Shown here: positions 9,537 to 18,622 of the stretch, piece by piece
How the letters are laid out: each line of letters starts with the position of its first letter
Position numbering within the stretch: position 1 is the first letter of the stretch
Origin: Roseibium polysiphoniae
Lineage (GTDB): Bacteria > Pseudomonadota > Alphaproteobacteria > Rhizobiales > Stappiaceae
NCBI RefSeq assembly: GCF_014842925.1
Contig: NZ_JACYXJ010000002.1
Location: forward strand, 248,001-312,000
DNA length: 64,000 nucleotides
Reading direction: 5' to 3'
Notes under the pieces: generated by a model
Seen by the model: the letters and a program-made list of their open reading frames with translations, nothing else
Databases searched by the model: none
Told to the model about the DNA's origin: nothing
Translations under genes and position numbers: made by a program

Positions 9537-10532
9537 ATGTCGAAGTCTGACGTTTCCGCCAAAAGTGGTCTGGACCGCATCCTGACCCTGGAGCTGGCGC
9601 GCGTCGCCGAGCGCGCTGCCGTATCGGCTGCACGCCTGCGCGGGCACGGCGACGAAATGGCCGCCGACCAGGCGGCGGTTGATGCCATGCGCCGCGAACT
9701 CAACCGCCTGCCGATCGACGGCACAGTGGTGATCGGCGAGGGGGAACGCGACGAAGCTCCGATGCTTTATATCGGCGAGAATGTCGGAACCAAGAGCGGC
9801 CCGAAAGTGGACATCGCTCTCGACCCGCTTGAAGGCACCACGATCTGCGCCAAAAATCTGCCGAACTCGCTGGCCGTTATCGCCATGGCGCCGGAAGGTG
9901 ATCTTCTGAACGCGCCGGACAGCTACATGGACAAGATCGCCATCGGCCCGGGCTATCCGGCTGGTCTGATCGATCTGGATGCGCCGATCGCTGAAAACCT
10001 GGCCGCCGTCGCCAAGGAAAAGGGCGTCAGCATCAACGAGGTGACAGCCTGTGTGCTCGATCGCCCGCGCCATGCCCGTCTGATCGAAGACATTCGTGCA
10101 ACTGGTGCAGCCATCCGCCTGATCGGCGACGGTGACGTTGCCGGGGTCATTCACACGACTGATACGGAAGAAACCGGCATCGACCTCTACGTCGGTATCG
10201 GCGGCGCGCCGGAAGGTGTTCTGGCAGCTGCGGCTCTGCGCTGCATCGGCGGACAGATGCAGTCCCGCCTCGTGATCACCCGCGACGAGCAGGTCGAACG
10301 TGCCCATCGCATGGGCATCGAAGACATCAAGAAAAAGTACACGCTTGAGGAAATGGCCGGTCCGGATGTTCTGTTCGCCGCAACGGGCGTAACCGATGGC
10401 AACATGCTGCAGGGTGTTCGCTTCGGCCGCAACCACATCAGCACGCACACGGTTGTGATGCGCTCGTCCACCGGCACGGTTCGCTACATCAAGGCGCAGC
10501 ACCACCAGTTGGAAAAGTTCCACCTCGACTGA
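9537..10532 (+). CDS. glpX: Class II fructose-1,6-bisphosphatase
   Basis: This gluconeogenic enzyme dephosphorylates fructose 1,6-bisphosphate in the cytoplasm. The 331-residue protein shows the GlpX motifs: GEGERDEAPMLYIGE, DPLEGTT (metal and phosphate binding), and GIGGAPEGVLAAAALRC. The start is ATG 9537, with GGAGAG at 9527-9532. An in-frame TTG lies at 9525, but it has no ribosome binding site. The gene lies 63 bases after hom, an arrangement I recall from other alphaproteobacteria together with recJ downstream. Confidence 0.94.
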   Translation: MSKSDVSAKSGLDRILTLELARVAERAAVSAARLRGHGDEMAADQAAVDAMRRELNRLPIDGTVVIGEGERDEAPMLYIGENVGTKSGPKVDIALDPLEGTTICAKNLPNSLAVIAMAPEGDLLNAPDSYMDKIAIGPGYPAGLIDLDAPIAENLAAVAKEKGVSINEVTACVLDRPRHARLIEDIRATGAAIRLIGDGDVAGVIHTTDTEETGIDLYVGIGGAPEGVLAAAALRCIGGQMQSRLVITRDEQVERAHRMGIEDIKKKYTLEEMAGPDVLFAATGVTDGNMLQGVRFGRNHISTHTVVMRSSTGTVRYIKAQHHQLEKFHLD

Positions 10533-10584
10533 GGAATGACATGATCATGTTGGGGCATCTCGACCCGGCAGGCAGGATGACGCA

Positions 10585-12405
10585 ATGAGCGGCCCGACCG
10601 AAGACAGCGGTGCGGGCCGCCTTGTTCTGGGCGTCGCACGGTCGGCCAATGACAACGCGTGGCGCGACCGGCTGAGCGCGTCCGAGGCGCTCAATGCCAT
10701 GACCATTTCCCAGCGAAACGGGTTGCCCGACGTCTTGGCGCGGGTCATGGCGGCCCGCGGCGTTGCGCCAGAGCAGGCCGAGGACTTTCTCAGCCCGTCG
10801 CTCAAGACGCTCATGCCCGATCCTTCGCGCCTGGTGGCGATGGATGAGGCCGTCATCCGCGTGGCGGATGCGGTCGAGAAGGGCACCCGGATCGCGATCT
10901 TTGGCGATTACGACGTGGACGGCGCAACCTCGTCGGCGGTTCTGGCGAAATACCTGCGCTGGGTGGGCCTTGACCCGGTCATTCACATTCCGGATCGGAT
11001 CATCGAAGGCTACGGGCCAAATGGACCTGCTATCGAGGCCCTTCGACAGGGCGGTGCCGAGCTTCTGATCACCGTTGATTGCGGCAGCACGTCGTTCGAG
11101 GCGTTTGAAGTTGCCCGCAAGGTCGGGCTTGACGTCGTGGTGATCGATCATCACCAGGTCGGTGAAACACTGCCGGCTGTCGAGGCGCTGGTCAATCCGA
11201 ACCGGCAGGATGACTTATCGGGCCAGGGGCATCTGGCGGCTGTGGGCGTGACCTTTCTGTTTCTCGTCGGTCTGAACCGGGAATTGCGCAGCCGTGGTGC
11301 CTTCAACAGTGGCCAGGCGCCAGACCTCATGGCCCTGCTGGACCTGGTGGCGCTTGGCACGGTCTGCGATGTGGTGCCGCTCCAGGGGCTGAACCGGGCC
11401 TATGTAACCCGTGGCCTTGGCGTCATGCACAAGCGTCTCAATCCCGGGATTGCCTCTCTTGCAGATGTTGCCCGCGTGGCCGGCAAACCTGCCTCCTATC
11501 ATCTGGGGTTTCTGCTTGGGCCGCGGATCAATGCCGGAGGACGTATCGGCGACGCGGCGCTCGGCGCGAGGCTCCTGACCTGTGATGATCCGTCCGAGGC
11601 GCGCGCCATCGCGGAAAAGCTGGATCAGCTGAACGCTGACCGGCAGGCCATGGAAGCGGTCATGCTGGAGCAGGCCGGAGCCCAGGCTGTTATCGCCATG
11701 GGACAGCATGACCCGGCGGTGCTCTTGACCGGATCCGACGACTGGCATCCCGGCATCGTCGGCCTGATCGCCTCACGCCTGAAGGATGCCCATCGGCGCC
11801 CGGCCTTTGCCATTGCCTATGACAAGGACGGAAAGGGCACTGGCTCGGGACGTTCGATCCAGGGTGTCGATCTGGGCAAGGCCGTTCGCGAGGCGGTTGA
11901 CCTCGGGCTTCTGGAAAAGGGCGGTGGTCATGCCATGGCGGCCGGGCTTACCGTTCTGCGTGACAAGACCGATGATCTGAATGCCTTCTTCAAGGAGCGT
12001 TTGAGCGCCGATGTCGAGGTCGCAGCGTCCCTGCGTGACCTTAAGGTCGATGCGGCCCTGACGGCCGGGGGAGCGACGCTTGAACTCATGGAACTTCTTG
12101 AAAAAGCAGGTCCTTACGGCGCCGGGCATTCGGAGCCTGTGTTTGCCTTTCCCGCGCACCGGGTGTCCTTCGCCGACGTCGTCGGCAAGGGACATGTACG
12201 GGCCAGCATCTCATCACCGGATGGCACTGCATTGAAGGCAATCAGCTTCAAGGCGGAAGACAAGCCGCATGGCCAGATGCTCCTGAACAGCCGGGGTCGG
12301 AACCTGCATGTGGTGGGAACGCTTTCCATCGACACATGGCAAGGCTCGCCGAAGGTGCAGCTTCGGATAATTGACGTCGCGGATCCGCAAAAGGTCCGCG
12401 TTTGA
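10585..12405 (+). CDS. recJ: Single-stranded-DNA-specific exonuclease RecJ
   Basis: RecJ degrades single-stranded DNA 5' to 3' in recombination and mismatch repair. The 606-residue protein contains the DHH phosphoesterase motifs: IFGDYDVDGATS near residue 110, VDCGSTS near 166, the DHH-type VVIDHHQVG near 187, and LGTVCDVVPL. The DHHA1 part has GRSIQGVDL and GGGHAMAAG near 440. The C-terminal OB-like region completes the usual length. AGGATG precedes the ATG. It follows glpX by 52 bases on the same strand. Confidence 0.95.
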   Translation: MSGPTEDSGAGRLVLGVARSANDNAWRDRLSASEALNAMTISQRNGLPDVLARVMAARGVAPEQAEDFLSPSLKTLMPDPSRLVAMDEAVIRVADAVEKGTRIAIFGDYDVDGATSSAVLAKYLRWVGLDPVIHIPDRIIEGYGPNGPAIEALRQGGAELLITVDCGSTSFEAFEVARKVGLDVVVIDHHQVGETLPAVEALVNPNRQDDLSGQGHLAAVGVTFLFLVGLNRELRSRGAFNSGQAPDLMALLDLVALGTVCDVVPLQGLNRAYVTRGLGVMHKRLNPGIASLADVARVAGKPASYHLGFLLGPRINAGGRIGDAALGARLLTCDDPSEARAIAEKLDQLNADRQAMEAVMLEQAGAQAVIAMGQHDPAVLLTGSDDWHPGIVGLIASRLKDAHRRPAFAIAYDKDGKGTGSGRSIQGVDLGKAVREAVDLGLLEKGGGHAMAAGLTVLRDKTDDLNAFFKERLSADVEVAASLRDLKVDAALTAGGATLELMELLEKAGPYGAGHSEPVFAFPAHRVSFADVVGKGHVRASISSPDGTALKAISFKAEDKPHGQMLLNSRGRNLHVVGTLSIDTWQGSPKVQLRIIDVADPQKVRV

Positions 12406-12493
12406 GCCGATTTTATGATTAATCGATCTTAACCAATTGGAAAGTGTCACAGCCCTAGTGTCCTGCAGGTGAAGGAATCGCCGGGGGCTGGCC

Positions 12494-12700
12494 ATGTTTG
12501 CTCAGGATGAGCTGAAAGAACTGTTTCGCGAGATCGACCAATCAACCGATCGGGCGCTTGATAGCCTCTATGAGGTGCGCGACAGCGCAAAGGTGGAAAG
12601 CCTGCCGTCAACCGGCATCCTGTCGATCGTGCAATTCGGCTTTCTGGTATCACTGATTTCGCTTGTCGGGTTCTGGATAATCCGCAGCGGCTTGAGCTGA
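12494..12700 (+). CDS. Small single-pass membrane protein, unknown
   Basis: The 68-residue protein has an acidic N-terminal half (DELKELFREIDQSTDRAL) and one hydrophobic helix near residues 44-63, followed by a short tail. GGGGG lies just upstream of ATG 12494, and a terminator hairpin follows, which supports a real expressed gene. No family is recognised. It would place an N-terminal helix on one face of the inner membrane. Confidence 0.5.
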   Translation: MFAQDELKELFREIDQSTDRALDSLYEVRDSAKVESLPSTGILSIVQFGFLVSLISLVGFWIIRSGLS

Positions 12701-12763
12701 AAGCGCTCTGAATTGAGGCAGTTACCTGCCTTTACCACTCACGTTAAAATCGTCATGATTTCG

Positions 12764-12788
12764 AGCAGGCCATTCGAGCCTGCTTTTT
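12764..12788 (+). terminator. Rho-independent terminator after small membrane protein
   Basis: A 7-base-pair stem (AGCAGGC / GCCTGCT) with a seven-base loop is followed by a run of five T. It lies 64 bases after the 68-residue gene and just before the nitrilase-family gene. Confidence 0.65.
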
Positions 12789-12812
12789 CACGTTTTCGGG
12801 TCTGATGCCTCA

Positions 12813-13706
12813 ATGACTGACTATTGCCTTGCCCTTTGGGCGACGAATCTCGGGTTTTCGCCCGCACATCCGCAAGCATTTGCCGATCATGTCGAGGCAC
12901 GGCTCCTGGAGGCGAAGGCCGCCGGTGCAAAGCTTCTGGTTCTGCCGGAATATGCGATCGAGGCGTGCCTTGCGTTCAAGCCCGCCAGGCTGAAACCAAC
13001 TGAGGAGATGGCGTTTCTCGCCGAGGTCGGCGCGCAGGTGGTTGAGCTGCTGCGCCCCTTGCCGCAGGCGCATGGGATCTCGTTGCTGGCCGGCTCCATG
13101 CCTGTTCCAGCTGAGGGAGGGTTGACCAACACTGCAATCCTGCTGACCCCGGATGGCCGGGAGATCCGGCAGGACAAGCTGTCGCTTACGCCGGGCGAAA
13201 TGGATCCGGAGACCTGGCAACTGCAGGGCGGACGCGAGCTACTGACGTTCGAGCTCGACGGTCTGAAGATGGCGATCCTGATCTGTCTCGATGTCGAAAT
13301 GCCGGCGCTCTCCTGTCTCCTGGCGAAGGAGAATCTGGATCTTTTGCTGGTGCCGTCCATGACCGAAATGCTTTCCGGCTATCACCGGGTGTTCGACTGC
13401 GCCAAGGCGCGGGCGGTCGAGCTGATGACGAGCGTTGCCGTCTGCGGCACCGTTGGCCGAACGCCTGGCACCACCCAGATGGAAACCAATGTGTCAGGGG
13501 CCTCGCTCTTTGTTCCCTGCGAGGAAGAGCTTGGCTTCACGGGTGTGGCCGGTGCGATTTCTGCGACCGATGGCATGGCGGCAGAAGAGCCCTTCCTCAT
13601 CGCCAAAGTGCCGGTTGGCACCGTGCGGGCCTTGCGCGCAGGCGGCGGCGAGGTCTGGCCTGGCGGCTGGTCGGCCGATCACATTGTTGTAACACGCACT
13701 TCCTAG
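12813..13706 (+). CDS. Carbon-nitrogen hydrolase (nitrilase superfamily)
   Basis: The 297-residue protein has the Glu-Lys-Cys triad of the nitrilase superfamily: Glu in LVLPEYAIE near residue 48, Lys in RQDKLSLTPGE near 125, and Cys in ILICLDVEMP near 157. Such cytoplasmic enzymes hydrolyse amides or nitriles. The overall pattern fits an amidohydrolase (omega-amidase or carbamoylputrescine amidase-like group), but the substrate cannot be assigned. It stands alone between two intergenic regions. Confidence 0.8.
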   Translation: MTDYCLALWATNLGFSPAHPQAFADHVEARLLEAKAAGAKLLVLPEYAIEACLAFKPARLKPTEEMAFLAEVGAQVVELLRPLPQAHGISLLAGSMPVPAEGGLTNTAILLTPDGREIRQDKLSLTPGEMDPETWQLQGGRELLTFELDGLKMAILICLDVEMPALSCLLAKENLDLLLVPSMTEMLSGYHRVFDCAKARAVELMTSVAVCGTVGRTPGTTQMETNVSGASLFVPCEEELGFTGVAGAISATDGMAAEEPFLIAKVPVGTVRALRAGGGEVWPGGWSADHIVVTRTS

Positions 13707-13819
13707 TTGCGAGATTCATGCTGATTTTCAAATAAGTGCACTTTGTGCGCTTTGTTCTGGACTTGGTGACCCTATATCAGCTAAAAGTCCGCTCAATCCT
13801 GATTCCAACTACGAAACAC

Positions 13820-14329
13820 ATGTCCTCAATCGATTTTTCCTCTGTGGCTGCAAGGCCAATCCTTCGCGATCTGAAAAGCCTGTTTCGGCGACCTGCACGC
13901 TTGCAGATCGCCGCGCTATGCTATCGCGTGCGCAAGGGAAAGATCGAGGTTCTTCTGGTTACCTCGCGTTCGTCGCGCAGATGGATCCTTCCCAAGGGCT
14001 GGCCGATCATGAAACGCCGGGCGCACAAGACGGCGGAGATCGAAGCCTATGAAGAGGCTGGGATTATCGGCAAGGTCGCAAAGACGGCCTTCGGCAGCTT
14101 TCCGTCCTACAAGGGGCACAATGGCGGCCTCAAGATCCGGACCGATGTGGCGGTCTATCCCATCAGGGTGGAGCGGCAACTCGACAGCTTTCCGGAGCTT
14201 GGTCAACGGGAATTGAGCTGGCTTTCCATCGACGATGCCATCGAGGCGGCGGACGAGCCGGGATTGAGCCAGCTTCTGGGTCAATTCAAGAGCGAACTTG
14301 CGGAATTAGACAAGCTTACGCCGGCTTAG
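13820..14329 (+). CDS. Nudix hydrolase family protein (DIPP-like), degenerate Nudix box
   Basis: The protein of about 169 residues carries ILPKGWP and EAYEEAG, the ends of a Nudix box, as in diphosphoinositol-polyphosphate phosphohydrolase-like bacterial proteins. Against Gx5Ex7REUxEExGU, the first Glu is replaced by Arg and the Arg of REU by Ile. The metal-binding EE pair is kept. I chose ATG 13820, where the domain N-terminus begins sensibly; the frame stays open to 13736. Substrate unknown; nucleoside or inositol diphosphates are typical for the superfamily. Confidence 0.75.
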   Translation: MSSIDFSSVAARPILRDLKSLFRRPARLQIAALCYRVRKGKIEVLLVTSRSSRRWILPKGWPIMKRRAHKTAEIEAYEEAGIIGKVAKTAFGSFPSYKGHNGGLKIRTDVAVYPIRVERQLDSFPELGQRELSWLSIDDAIEAADEPGLSQLLGQFKSELAELDKLTPA

Positions 14330-14432
14330 TATTTGACCTTTTGCAAAGATCGTTTATCGCCATGAGCGCGCTTTTATGCTGCTCGGCGGGTGAGACGTCG
14401 TCCAGCTGGATATACTGGAACGAAAACCAAAC

Positions 14433-15923
14433 ATGAGCAGGTACAAAAAGCCGACACTGGACAAGGATCTGGATAAAATCAGCTACATGGAAGAGGCTAC
14501 GACCAGCCTCGGCCGTGGCCTGATGGCGCCAGGAGCTGGCCTGCTGTTCATTGTCCTGTGCGGTATTGTGGCGGGTGCCTATGTGCTTGGAGCGCCGAGC
14601 GGCGGTGTCATCGTTGCCGCGTCTGCGATCGGTGCCTATATGGCGCTCAACATCGGTGCCAACGATGTGGCCAACAACGTGGGGCCTGCGGTTGGCGCCA
14701 AGGCGATGTCCCTGACCACGGCCCTGGTGATTGCAGCGATCTTCGAGAGCGCTGGAGCGCTTCTGGCCGGCGGAGATGTCGTGGACACCATTTCCATGGG
14801 CATCATTGATCCGGCAGCTGTGGCCGACACACGCATCTTCACGGCAGCGATGATGGCAGCGCTCGTGTCTGCTGCGCTCTGGATCAATATGGCAACATGG
14901 TTCGGTGCGCCCGTATCAACGACCCATGCAATCGTTGGCGGGGTCATGGGCGCCGGCATTGCCGCTTCGGGGTTCTCGTCGGTCAACTGGCTCATGTTGA
15001 GCGGTATTGCGATGAGCTGGGTCTTTTCACCGCTCGTTGGCGGCTTGGTTGCAGCGTTTTTCCTTTGGTTCATCAAGGCTTTCATCGTCTATCAGGACGA
15101 CAAGATCGCGGCAGCCCGCCGCTGGGTGCCGGTCCTGATTGCCGTCATGGCCGGAACGTTTGCCGCCTATCTGGCGGTAAAGGGCGTCAGCCATGTCGTC
15201 ACGATCGAGCTTTCTACCGCCTTGGTGGCAGGTGGTGTGGTTGCCGTGCTTGCATGGATGGTCACCCGGCCGCTGATCGCGCGTCAGTCCCAGGGCCTGG
15301 AAAACCGGAACCAGTCTCTGCGCAAGCTCTTTGCTATCCCGCTGGTGTGTTCGGCCGCGCTGCTGTCCTTCGCGCATGGCGCCAATGACGTGGCCAATGC
15401 CGTCGGTCCTCTGGCGGCCATCGTTCATACCGCCGAGTTCGGCGATGTGGCCGAGAGCGTCGCCATTCCCCTTTGGGTGATGGCTGTCGGCGCGCTGGGG
15501 ATTTCCTTCGGCCTTCTGCTGTTCGGCCCGAGGCTCATCAACATGGTCGGACGGCAGATCACCAAGTTGAACCCGATGCGCGCCTATTGTGTTGCGCTGT
15601 CGGCGGCGACCACCGTGATCATTGCCTCTGGACTCGGCCTGCCGGTCAGCTCGACGCATATCACCGTCGGCGCAGTCTTCGGTGTCGGCTTTTTCCGCGA
15701 ATGGTACACGGAGCGGTCTGAGCGCCGGCTGGACTTTTTGAACGAGGGAGAGGGCGGCAAGGCCAAGAGAGTGCGGCCCGTGCGAAACCGGGAGGAACAG
15801 GCGCGAAGAAAGCTCCTGCGCCGGGCCCATTTCATGACAACGCTCGCCGCCTGGATGGTCACGGTTCCAGCTTCAGCCATGCTGTCCGGCATCTTGTTTT
15901 TCCTCATGGCCGCGATCCTCTGA
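14433..15923 (+). CDS. pit: Inorganic phosphate transporter, Pit family
   Basis: The 496-residue inner-membrane protein has about eleven hydrophobic helices. It shows the duplicated Pit signature: GANDVANNVGPAVGAKAM near residue 73 and HGANDVANAVGPLAAI near 314. PVSTTHAIVGG and PVSSTHITVGA also repeat in the two halves. Pit proteins move metal-phosphate with protons at low affinity. A hydrophilic loop near 430-460 is rich in basic residues. A strong terminator follows the stop. Eukaryotic-like members also transport phosphate, so the role is confident. Confidence 0.9.
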   Translation: MSRYKKPTLDKDLDKISYMEEATTSLGRGLMAPGAGLLFIVLCGIVAGAYVLGAPSGGVIVAASAIGAYMALNIGANDVANNVGPAVGAKAMSLTTALVIAAIFESAGALLAGGDVVDTISMGIIDPAAVADTRIFTAAMMAALVSAALWINMATWFGAPVSTTHAIVGGVMGAGIAASGFSSVNWLMLSGIAMSWVFSPLVGGLVAAFFLWFIKAFIVYQDDKIAAARRWVPVLIAVMAGTFAAYLAVKGVSHVVTIELSTALVAGGVVAVLAWMVTRPLIARQSQGLENRNQSLRKLFAIPLVCSAALLSFAHGANDVANAVGPLAAIVHTAEFGDVAESVAIPLWVMAVGALGISFGLLLFGPRLINMVGRQITKLNPMRAYCVALSAATTVIIASGLGLPVSSTHITVGAVFGVGFFREWYTERSERRLDFLNEGEGGKAKRVRPVRNREEQARRKLLRRAHFMTTLAAWMVTVPASAMLSGILFFLMAAIL

Positions 15924-15965
15924 TGAGGGCCTGCTCGGGGCTGGAAAACAGGCTTCCCAAATGAA

Positions 15966-15999
15966 AAACGGCGCCTGCTGAGGGCGCCGTTTCTTTTTT
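15966..15999. terminator. Bidirectional terminator between pit and tupA
   Basis: A 10-base-pair perfect stem (AAACGGCGCC / GGCGCCGTTT) with a seven-base loop is followed by CTTTTTT on the plus strand. It is preceded by an A run that gives a T run on the minus strand. It sits between two convergent genes and can stop both. Confidence 0.85.
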
Positions 16000-16022
16000 G
16001 GGTCGACTGATTTGTGATCAGA

Positions 16023-16865
16023 TCAATTGGAGACGCTCGAGGTTGCGTTAGGGAAGAACAACTGTTCGCCATTGACCTGGAAGGATGCGATTCCCTTCTG
16101 ACCTTCAGGGCCGGTGAGCCAATCGATGAAGGTCTGCCCGGCCTCTGCCTTGACCGAAGGATGTTTCTCCGGGTTCACCAGGATAACGCCATATTGGTTG
16201 AACAGACGGTCGTCGCCCTGCGTCAGGACGGCGAGGTCGGCCTTGTTCTGGAACGCCAGCCAGGTGGCGCGGTCCGACATGGTGTAGGCGCCCATGCCGG
16301 CAGCGGCGTTGAGGGTTGCGCCCATGCCCGAGCCGGTTTCCCGGTACCAGGTGCCGGAGGCCTCGTCCGGATTGACGCTTGCCATCTTCCAGAGCGCCTT
16401 TTCCTTCTTGTGGGTGCCGCTGTCGTCGCCGCGCGAGGCAAAGAGCGCGCCGCTGCTGGCGATCTTGGCCATGGCCGCCGGCGCGTCCGTCATGCCCTTG
16501 ATGCCGGCCGGGTCGTTCTTGGGGCCGACAATCACGAAGTCATTGTACATGACGTCGAAGCGCTCGACGCCGTTGCCGTCCGCGATGAATTTTTCCTCGG
16601 ACGGCTTGGCGTGAACCAGAAGCACGTCGCCGTCACCATTAGCCGCGTTTTTCAGGGCCTGTCCGGTTCCGACGGCGACAACGCGCACTTCAATGCCGGT
16701 CTTGTCCTGGAACTTCGGCAGGATCTCGTCGAGAAGGCCGGAATTCTGCGTCGAGGTTGTCGACTGCACCACGATGAACTCGTCTGCCGCCGCGCCCATC
16801 ACGTTGGCTCCAGCGGCCAGGCCGAACGCCAGTGCACCTGCAATCATGGACTTGAGGAACGTCAT
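16023..16865 (-). CDS. tupA: Tungstate ABC transporter, periplasmic binding protein
   Basis: The 280-residue protein has a cleavable signal peptide (about residues 1-27, ending GAAADEF). The mature start IVVQSTTSTQNSGLLDEILP is the TupA/WtpA pattern, in which the TTTS-type motif binds the oxyanion. FASRGDDSGTH near 143 and TGSGMGATLN near 176 are further family motifs. It delivers tungstate (possibly molybdate) to the TupBC importer, whose genes lie upstream in the same operon. Tungstate would serve tungsten enzymes such as some formate dehydrogenases; none is encoded in the window. Confidence 0.87.
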   Translation of the reverse strand: MTFLKSMIAGALAFGLAAGANVMGAAADEFIVVQSTTSTQNSGLLDEILPKFQDKTGIEVRVVAVGTGQALKNAANGDGDVLLVHAKPSEEKFIADGNGVERFDVMYNDFVIVGPKNDPAGIKGMTDAPAAMAKIASSGALFASRGDDSGTHKKEKALWKMASVNPDEASGTWYRETGSGMGATLNAAAGMGAYTMSDRATWLAFQNKADLAVLTQGDDRLFNQYGVILVNPEKHPSVKAEAGQTFIDWLTGPEGQKGIASFQVNGEQLFFPNATSSVSN

Positions 16866-16906
16866 TCTTGGGGTCTCCCTTCAAGGTGTTTTTTTGAAAT
16901 CAGTGA

Positions 16907-17671
16907 TCAAACGAGAATGTCGCCGGAGAGATAGGCTCTGGCGGCCGCGGATTTGGGACTGTCGAAGAAGCTCTCTGCATCGCTGTGTTCGGTGATCTTG
17001 CCGTCGTGAAGAAACACGACTTCCTCGCCAAGGCGGCGGGCCTGGTGCTGATCGTGGGTGACGAGGATCACCTTGACACCGCGCCGGCGTGCGCTGGCGA
17101 TGGCCTGTTCGATGAAGAGCGTTGAGGCGGGGTCGAGGTTGGCGGTGGGCTCGTCCAGCATCAGCACCTTGGGATCCAGAATCAGGGCCCGGGCAAGGGC
17201 GAGACGCTGTTGCTCGCCGCCTGACAGGACACGGGCCTGACGCTTGGAAAGATGCTCAAGGCCGGCGGTGGCAAGAGCGTGCGCCAGCTTTTCAGCGCGA
17301 TTGGGCACAGGACGCAGGCCGAGCGCGAAACTCAGGTTCGCTCTGACGGACCGCCGCAAGAGCACCGGCTTTTGAAACACCAGCGCCTGCTGGCGGCGCA
17401 GGGACTTGTCCAGCGGAAGTCCGTTCCAGCGCACTTCGCCGAAGGAAGGCGCGAGGAGCCCATGCAAGAGCCGCAGCAGCACGCTTTTGCCGGCACCGTT
17501 GGGGCCCATCAGGACGGTGAGGGCGTCCGTCTCCAAATCGAGGTCAACACCCTTGAGGATCGATGTGTGCCCAGCCTGGAACGCCAGGTGGCGAACGGAA
17601 AGCGGCATGGGGGAAGGCACCTTGCTCGGCGTGTGCTCTGTGCGCGTCGGGAAGCTGAGGATCTCAGGCAT
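16907..17671 (-). CDS. tupC: Tungstate ABC transporter, ATP-binding protein
   Basis: This 254-residue ABC ATPase has Walker A GPNGAGKS near residue 56, the signature LSGGEQQRLALARAL near 145, and Walker B VLMLDEPTANLDP near 168, with the switch His in VTHDQHQA. It energises the TupB permease. The start overlaps the end of tupB by eight bases, which suggests translational coupling. It lies 41 bases before tupA. The order B-C-A differs from the common A-B-C order of tup operons. Confidence 0.87.
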   Translation of the reverse strand: MPEILSFPTRTEHTPSKVPSPMPLSVRHLAFQAGHTSILKGVDLDLETDALTVLMGPNGAGKSVLLRLLHGLLAPSFGEVRWNGLPLDKSLRRQQALVFQKPVLLRRSVRANLSFALGLRPVPNRAEKLAHALATAGLEHLSKRQARVLSGGEQQRLALARALILDPKVLMLDEPTANLDPASTLFIEQAIASARRRGVKVILVTHDQHQARRLGEEVVFLHDGKITEHSDAESFFDSPKSAAARAYLSGDILV

Positions 17672-18371
17672 GGGCCGTGCTCCGGTCGACGCCCTTTAGC
17701 AGGGAGACCGCACCATTGACGCTGAGCGCGATCAGAAGGAGCACCATGCCGAGCGCAAGGGCCAGAGCAAGCTCGCCACGGGAGGTTTCAAGCGCAATCG
17801 CTGTCGTCATGACCCGGGTGACATGATTGATGTTGCCACCAACGATCATGACGGCGCCGACCTCGGCGATTGCCCGGCCGAAGCCAGCCAGCAACACCGT
17901 CAGAATGGAGAAGCGGGCATCCCAGAGAAGAGCGATGATCGCGGTGTGGCCCGGGACGACGAGGGAGCGAAAGGTCTCTGAGTATTCCGCGTTGAGATCG
18001 GCGATCACCTGCCGCGTCAGGGCGATGATGATCGGCGTGATCAGGATGCTCTGGGCGATGATCATCGCTGTTGGGGTATAGAGCAGCTGCAGGACACCGA
18101 GCGGACCGGCGTTGGACAGCAGCATGTAGACCGTCAGGCCGACGACCACAGGCGGCAGTCCCATCAGCGCATTGGCAAGGACTGTCAGCGCGGTCCGGCC
18201 CTGGAAACGGGCGACGGCAAGAAGAGCTCCGAGGGGCAGACCGATGAGCGCGGAGATGGCAAGCGCCGATGCGGTCACGCGCAGCGACAGGGCCACGACT
18301 TCCCCCAACTCCGGATCACCGCTGATCAGAAGCTGTCCTGCAAGATAGAAGCTTTGCGCAAAATCCTGCAT
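17664..18371 (-). CDS. tupB: Tungstate ABC transporter, permease
   Basis: The 235-residue inner-membrane protein has five to six hydrophobic helices. The permease (EAA) loop lies around VVPGHTAIIALLWDARFSIL, with GFGRAIAEVGAVMIVGGN near residue 163, typical for TupB/ModB-type permeases. It is the first gene of the tupBCA operon. An inverted repeat 30 bases upstream may be its operator. Confidence 0.87.
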   Translation of the reverse strand: MQDFAQSFYLAGQLLISGDPELGEVVALSLRVTASALAISALIGLPLGALLAVARFQGRTALTVLANALMGLPPVVVGLTVYMLLSNAGPLGVLQLLYTPTAMIIAQSILITPIIIALTRQVIADLNAEYSETFRSLVVPGHTAIIALLWDARFSILTVLLAGFGRAIAEVGAVMIVGGNINHVTRVMTTAIALETSRGELALALALGMVLLLIALSVNGAVSLLKGVDRSTAHA

Positions 18372-18400
18372 AGATTGTTAAAATCTCCCAAATAATCTCT

Positions 18401-18417
18401 CGATAGAAAATATATCG
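18401..18417 (-). promoter_or_regulatory. Possible oxyanion-responsive operator upstream of tupB
   Basis: The inverted repeat CGATA-N7-TATCG lies 30 bases before tupB inside an AT-rich stretch that could carry the promoter. Its arms resemble the outer part of ModE-type molybdate/tungstate boxes. The arms are short, so chance is not excluded. Confidence 0.3.
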
Positions 18418-18622
18418 CATAAATGAGCGCTGCGAAAGGCCGTCTACGCTCCCTTCGCAGCAAACAGCTTTGCCTGCGAAGAAAAGCCAGCGGTTCTCTG
18501 GCGGAAGGGCGGGCACCACCGGGAGGAACTGGGCGCGAGCAGCCGCTCCCGATGGGCCTCTCAGCCAGCAACAGGGCCAATAGCCGTCGAATCAGCGGCG
18601 GCGTGCGCAAAGGAAAAGAGTG

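Noticed and set aside
18326..18610. Minus-strand frame across the tupB start region as a separate gene
   Set aside because: It overlaps tupB in another frame, has no domain, and the likely operator and promoter of tupB lie inside it.
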